Positions 8,186 through 11,853 of a stretch of 11,853 bases of DNA are shown here, one piece after another; positions within the stretch are counted from its first letter, which is position 1, and every line of letters begins with the position of its first letter. Location: assembly GCA_910592205.1 (NCBI GenBank), contig CAJVPJ010001156.1:1-11853 (forward strand), written 5' to 3'. The notes under the pieces are model-generated. The model worked only from the letters and a program-made list of their open reading frames with translations. It did not search any database and was not told the DNA's origin. The position numbers and the translations under genes are program-made. Source of the stretch: Paraglomus occultum (lineage: Eukaryota; Glomeromycota; Glomeromycetes; Paraglomerales; Paraglomeraceae).

Positions 8186-8275
8186 ACTGTGCAGTATAAT
8201 GGAGCACCATGTTGAGGAAGTAAATAAAAGCTATCTATAGTTTAGTTTGTTAATCGTATTCTTTATGAACTACGT
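8186..8275. mobile_element. Probable continuation of the old copy past the inner element
   Basis: The sequence just after the right tip resembles the duplicated block before the integrase. GCAGTATAATGGAGCACC compares with GCTCTATATGGAACAC at 6475. TGTTAATCGTATTCTTTAT then compares with TGTTAAAATTCTTTAT of the second unit near 6593. This is what should follow position 2229 in the older copy if the inner element split it. Beyond about 8275 I see no recognisable integrase sequence. The match is short and gapped. Confidence 0.45.
8223..8228 (+). terminator. Possible poly(A) signal downstream of the integrase
   Basis: AATAAA lies 118 nt beyond the integrase stop codon. It falls about 40 bp outside the proposed right tip, so the integrase transcript may borrow a flanking signal. 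No AATAAA is seen between the stop and the tip. Confidence 0.35.
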
Positions 8276-9234
8276 TTATTTGACGATCATTTCCATTCTC
8301 ACTGGCGTTTTATGAGCAGTACATTCCTCGATAATACATTTTGCTGACGATAAACTTAAAGCCTTAATGCTAAATTTGCTTTAATAATTATCATTATAAT
8401 AGGAATTATATGGATAACATGAAACCACAAATTTAGTATTTGATACAGTAGCATGGTTTCTATAGTGAACAGAAATGCATGATTATGATTTTTTCCCCGC
8501 AAAATTGTAAAATATCTCGAGAATATTACTGATATAATCACAACTATTGTTGATGCATATATTAATTTTATCAAACACGATTTTGAGTAATTTAAAGCTT
8601 TGTAAATAACACATATGTCAATCAATAGTTGCTGGTCTATAAGTTGAATTGTTAGACTAAGTGATTTTAATTGTCCCTTAATGACATGAGATAATTTTTT
8701 CGCGACATGTAGACAAATGTCGCGATTATAGCAGATGTAAGTTTTACGATTGTAGAAATATTTACGAAATGCGTTCTCGATAAATCAGCTCACGATAACA
8801 GTAAAACTTAATTGGGCCGGTTCGAGTGGGCGGTACGTACGTATAAAGAGTATGACTACTTATTTTGGGATCGGGAAATGATTGTCAATATTACTATTAC
8901 TACCAAAAAATGCGATCATCCGATTTGGGCATTGGCAATTTTAATACAGAAGTAATTTAGGATGAGGCAATAGCATGGGTAAGCGGCGAAATCCGAGACT
9001 ATTCTGGTTATCAGTGATTCGGTTCCGCTAAACTATAATAAGAAACGTTTTCGGCATTAACAAATTTTATTATTGTAATAGACGGAACACTCCCAATTAC
9101 GATATCACTTTCATTCCGCAAATTCTTCTACATTGGGTACGGTTCACTATTAAATAATTAACAGTCATATAAAAAAGTAATAACTTTTTATAACATTATA
9201 ATTACTACATCTATTCTAACCCAGCTGATCGATC
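8276..9234. other. Non-coding stretch without recognised genes
   Basis: The stretch is AT-rich. The only long minus-strand frame (8625-8356) is a low-complexity Ile/Leu-rich translation of AT-rich DNA with no family resemblance. One perfect hairpin lies at 8700-8725 and is listed separately. I see no tRNA, repeat array or transposon domain. Confidence 0.5.
8700..8725. repeat. Perfect 9-bp inverted repeat (hairpin)
   Basis: TCGCGACAT (8700-8708) faces ATGTCGCGA (8717-8725) across an 8-nt loop. The GC-rich arms stand out in AT-rich surroundings. The function is unknown. Confidence 0.7.
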
Positions 9235-9509
9235 GACGACGAAAATTGATTTCGCGTATTCGAAGAATCAGACGAATCGGTATAGTCATATTTAAATCGT
9301 ACTTAATGTTCAGTATCAATTCTCTGCACATACATTGATGACAGTCATCATTAACAAGTATGTGAATACCATAAGTATAGAACTCTTTGTTGTTGAGCTA
9401 GTGATTATTGACGACGAAAATTGATTTTGCGTATTCGAAGAATCAAACGAATCGGTATAGTCATATTCAAATCGTACTTAATATTCTGCGTCAATTTGTA
9501 TAGTATTTT
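9235..9509. repeat. Satellite array A, monomer about 175 bp
   Basis: The block GACGACGAAAATTGATTT-GCG-TATTCGAAGAATC occurs twice, with the GATTT marker at 9248 and 9423 (175 bp apart). Each is followed by AATCGGTATAGTCATAT and AAATCGTACTTAAT. There is one full monomer and the first part of a second. The array stops after GCGTCAATTTG. It is the same family as the array at the window's right end. Confidence 0.85.
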
Positions 9510-9866
9510 ATTGAACTATTATTATACAAAATCTACTGTGTTCTAGCATGACTGCAAATCGAATTTTTCAACAAAACTGGTGCTAATGTTTTCAAGTAGA
9601 TCGAAAATTGTGAATTTCCCAAGAACAATTGGTAATTGATACTTTGTTAGCGTTACCCGAGTCACACCGCGAGGAGGTCAAGTATCTTGTGACTCATATC
9701 CAATCTATTGTATCTATTTATTCAAGGGGTTTTTTAATTAAAAAAAAAGCAATAATTTATAAGAAACATCCATCTCTGGTCCACACAACCAAATCAGGAA
9801 GAATTTTTATACGAAGGTTTATTCCTCGGTCAATTCAGCAAATGATGCACAGTTTTCCAAACTGGA

Positions 9867-10447
9867 TAGTTTTATTTCCGTTGGATTAAAACTACCAAAA
9901 ATATGGATCAATTTTAGGATTACTCCATGCTAGTTGATTACCAAACTAGGATGGTTTTCAGGAAAACCACCAAAATGTATACTCTCAAAGAGCACGAGTA
10001 GGAATTCATTTACGAATAATGCATTCGTTATGCTCGCCATCCAAACGAGGGTGGTGTTCGTTATAACTGATTCTTCCATGACCACCAGAAATCTCAACGG
10101 AATTTTTTTCTTTTTTTTTTATCGATAGGAAAATCATTTACGCATGCAATATAACCACTATCGAGATGGTTTTTTTATTAAACCATCAAAAATATCCGTT
10201 CTCAGAGATTAACATTTAATGTGTCGCCGAAATCTCTTGAACGGGCGACGCCCGGTTAGGGCTTTATGGCTGTTTAAAGTCAGTCCATGACTACATCTTA
10301 GAAAGATGCGACTTGAGTCTCATGTCCAGATCATACTGACGGAAGGATAGTTTTTTTATTAAACCATCAAAAATATTTGTTCTCAGAGATTAACATTTAA
10401 TGTGTCGCCGAAATCTCTTGAACGGACGACACCGGTTAGAGCTTTAT
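9867..10447. repeat. Series of five related foldback repeats
   Basis: Inverted arms of the type GATGGTTTT...AAAACCATC recur, mostly followed by CAAAATAT-like sequence. They are TAGTTTTA/TAAAACTA at 9867-9894, TGGTTTT/AAAACCA at 9952-9969, GGTGGT/ACCACC at 10050-10086, GATGGTTT/AAACCATC at 10165-10187 and GATAGTTT/AAACCATC at 10346-10368. The last two belong to a long direct repeat. The set looks like a degenerate tandem family of hairpin units. Confidence 0.6.
10165..10447 (+). repeat. Direct repeat of about 103 bp, offset 181 bp
   Basis: Copies at 10165-10267 and 10346-10447 share a hairpin with a TTTTATT loop and then AATAT, TTCTCAGAGATT, GTGTCGCCGAAATCTCTTG and CGGTTAG-GCTTTAT. The copies differ at only a few positions. 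A following GTCCAYGACTAC is also shared (10284 and 10449), so the second unit has lost part of the spacer. Confidence 0.85.
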
Positions 10448-10513
10448 AGTCCACGACTACGGCGTCAATTTGTTAAACTATATAAAAATCAAAAGGAATA
10501 GATTGGATGTAAT

Positions 10514-10533
10514 GCAGGTGTGTGGAAACCTGC
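10514..10533. repeat. Perfect 6-bp hairpin
   Basis: GCAGGT (10514-10519) faces ACCTGC (10528-10533) across 8 nt, about 40 bp before the minisatellite. It is small and of unknown meaning. Confidence 0.45.
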
Positions 10534-10570
10534 GTTATCAGAATAATCCTACCAGCTAGAAGACTTATAT

Positions 10571-10841
10571 CATAGACCAGTACAGCGATTCAATGAAACC
10601 GACTAGACATCTATAGTATCCATAGACCAGTACAGACACATCATCGACGAAACCGACTAGACATTCATAGTTATCCATAAACCAGTACAGACGAATCATC
10701 GACATATCGTCAACGAAACCGACTAGACATTTATAGTTATCCATAAACCAGTACAGACGAATCGTCGACGAAACCGACTAGACATCTACAGTTATCCATA
10801 GACCAGTACAGCGAATCAATGAAACCGACTAGACATCTACA
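10571..10841. repeat. Minisatellite of five units, 50-66 bp
   Basis: Units start with CATAGACCAGTACAG or CATAAACCAGTACAG at 10571, 10621, 10676, 10742 and 10797. Each contains GAAACCGACTAGACAT before the next TTATCCATA. Length differences come from duplication or loss of a CATCGAC-type segment. The minus-strand open frame across it is a by-product of the repeat. Confidence 0.9.
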
Positions 10842-11398
10842 ACTGCTTCGAACTACAGATATTTTCCGACAACGAGAAAGAGGGTGGGGGAGTGGGATTT
10901 CTACTATAAAACAATCACTTACGGCCTTACCATAAGAAGTGTCAGATCGTAGGGATGCCTTGGGCACAGTTTAAACTACGTCCACAAATACAAAAGTACT
11001 CCACTTCATCAAAACTTAGTCCCTGCTTGCAGTATATGTGAAAAAAATTTTTCTTCCAGTTGGGGGTTGGGGGTTTTTTATGATTTTGATGATCGACATT
11101 GACTTTCTACTTTTGGTGTTGATCTAGATCGTCGATCATTAATTAGCCAATAATATTAATATAAGTCACATGAAATAATGAAAATTTTTCGCTTGGGCAC
11201 CTTGCCTGAAGAGTAACGCTAACACTAGTGAACTGTAATAGTAGTAAGTATTAATATTAATATTAAGGGTTGAAAATTTCCTGCATAACCAAGACTGAAA
11301 TGTCACAATTGACACTTGACACAGTTATAACAAAAATGCAATGATTCTCTTGACAAACTTTTACCGGCAAGTTATAATAGTATTATAGTTTCTTCATT
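10842..11398. other. Non-coding interval with G-runs and an inverted repeat
   Basis: No gene is visible. G-rich runs occur at 10884-10898 and 11060-11073. ATGATCGAC (11089-11097) faces GTCGATCAT (11131-11139) across 33 nt. A TATAAAA occurs near 10906, with no supported gene after it. Confidence 0.5.
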
Positions 11399-11853
11399 GC
11401 AACACGCGTGGACAACAATTACGTTAACGTGCACGTGCACGTACGTAAAACATGTAAATTTTAATAAGTATAGTTGCTGATTTCGCGTTTTCGAAAAAAT
11501 CGAGCAGATCGTTATATACAAATTCAAAATCGTACTTAATATTCTGTGTCAATTTTTGCACACATACATAGACAACAGTTATCATTAACAAGTATGTGAG
11601 TTTCATTAGCATTGGATTCCTGGTTGCTGAGTTGTTAATGAACGATGACGAAAATTGATTTCGCGTCTTCGAAGAATCAAATCAATCGGTATAGTCAAAT
11701 TCAAATCGTACTTAATATTTTCTATCAATTTTTTACACACGCACAGACAACAGTTATTATTAACATGCACGCAAACTTCATTAGCATTGGATTCCTGGTT
11801 GCTGAGTTGTTAATGAACGATGACGAAAATTGATTTCGCGTCTTCGAAGAATC
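11399..11853. repeat. Satellite array B, monomer about 175 bp, runs off the window
   Basis: The GATTTCGCG marker recurs at 11479, 11657 and 11832 (178 and 175 bp apart). Adjacent monomers share CATTAGCATTGGATTCCTGG and TTGCTGAGTTGTTAATGAAC. One monomer has CACATAC...GTATGTG inverted arms. The first, most diverged monomer contains the 16-bp perfect palindrome ACGTGCACGTGCACGT (11427-11442). The array continues past the window end. Short open frames in it are not genes. Confidence 0.88.

Larger units (their letters stand above)
9510..11398. mobile_element. Possible insertion splitting the satellite array
   Basis: The left satellite array stops after TCAATTTG. The right array begins with GCAACACGCGTGGACAACAATT, which corresponds to the very next part of the monomer (GCACACATACATAGACAACAG). 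About 1.9 kb of unrelated sequence therefore appears to sit inside one monomer. Weakly similar AT-rich ends are seen (GAACTATTATTATAC near 9510-9535 and, reversed, GAAACTATAATACTATTATAAC near 11390). I found no transposase. It could be a non-autonomous element or an unequal-exchange product. Confidence 0.4.

Noticed and set aside
8356-8625. Hydrophobic minus-strand frame of 89 codons
   Set aside because: It is Ile/Leu-rich because of AT-rich DNA and has no homology I recognise and no gene context.
8816-8832. GGTTCGAGTGG resembling a tRNA or SINE B box
   Set aside because: The last consensus position is wrong, there is no A box at the right distance upstream, and no cloverleaf can be formed.
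9629-9889. Plus-strand frame of 86 codons with a few protein-like stretches
   Set aside because: It has no ATG start (it opens on TTG), no recognised family and no supported splice partners. It may be a worn exon of a mobile element, but I cannot support it.
10737-10967. Minus-strand frame of 76 codons with repeated CRCLVGF segments
   Set aside because: The repeats in the translation come from the minisatellite, and the start region is unrelated sequence.
11060-11073. G-runs as a G-quadruplex
   Set aside because: Only two runs of five G are present here and three runs at 10884-10898, fewer than the four normally required within one site.

Overview
The window looks like repeat-rich, AT-rich nuclear DNA from an animal, most likely an arthropod. 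The signs are four short spliceosomal introns of 68-74 nt with GT...AG ends, TATA and AATAAA signals, satellite DNA, and nested transposon copies. I see no bacterial operon structure and no tRNA or rRNA gene. The species cannot be told from the sequence.

The centre (about 2230-8185) reads as one nearly complete DNA transposon of about 5.96 kb with imperfect but colinear terminal inverted repeats. It carries two divergently transcribed genes. On the minus strand is a five-exon gene (4652 down to 2322) that I reconstruct as a 683-residue HECT-type E3 ubiquitin ligase with an N-terminal Cys/His zinc-binding-like motif. On the plus strand is an intronless 487-codon integrase-type (DD34E) transposase (6642-8105). 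Between the two starts lie about 2 kb of non-coding DNA. It is dominated by a degenerate tandem array whose units carry GGTTAGA/TCTAACC inverted pairs, followed by a duplicated block just before the transposase. The stop codons sit only about 90 and 80 bp from the two tips.

To the left (about 387-2229) is an older, decayed copy of the same element in the same orientation. It keeps a fragment of the HECT 3' end (frameshifted, with internal deletions), the tandem array and the following conserved block, but lacks the HECT N-terminal exons. Its homology stops exactly where the inner element begins. Sequence resembling its continuation resumes just past the inner element's right tip (8186-8275). 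The simplest reading is that the intact element inserted into the old copy.

Positions 8276-9230 are non-coding apart from one perfect hairpin. A satellite with a monomer of about 175 bp appears at 9235-9509 and again from about 11399 to the window end. The two arrays join at consecutive points of the monomer, as if about 1.9 kb (9510-11398) had been inserted into one array. That insert holds a series of related foldback repeats (9867-10447), a minisatellite of about 55 bp (10571-10841) and no convincing gene. The first 386 bp hold a short tandem repeat with perfect 12-bp palindromes.

Functionally, the transposase would recognise the terminal repeats and move the element. The HECT ligase is unusual cargo: its placement inside the terminal repeats and its intact catalytic cysteine suggest it helps the element, perhaps by ubiquitinating host factors or the transposase. 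That role is inference.
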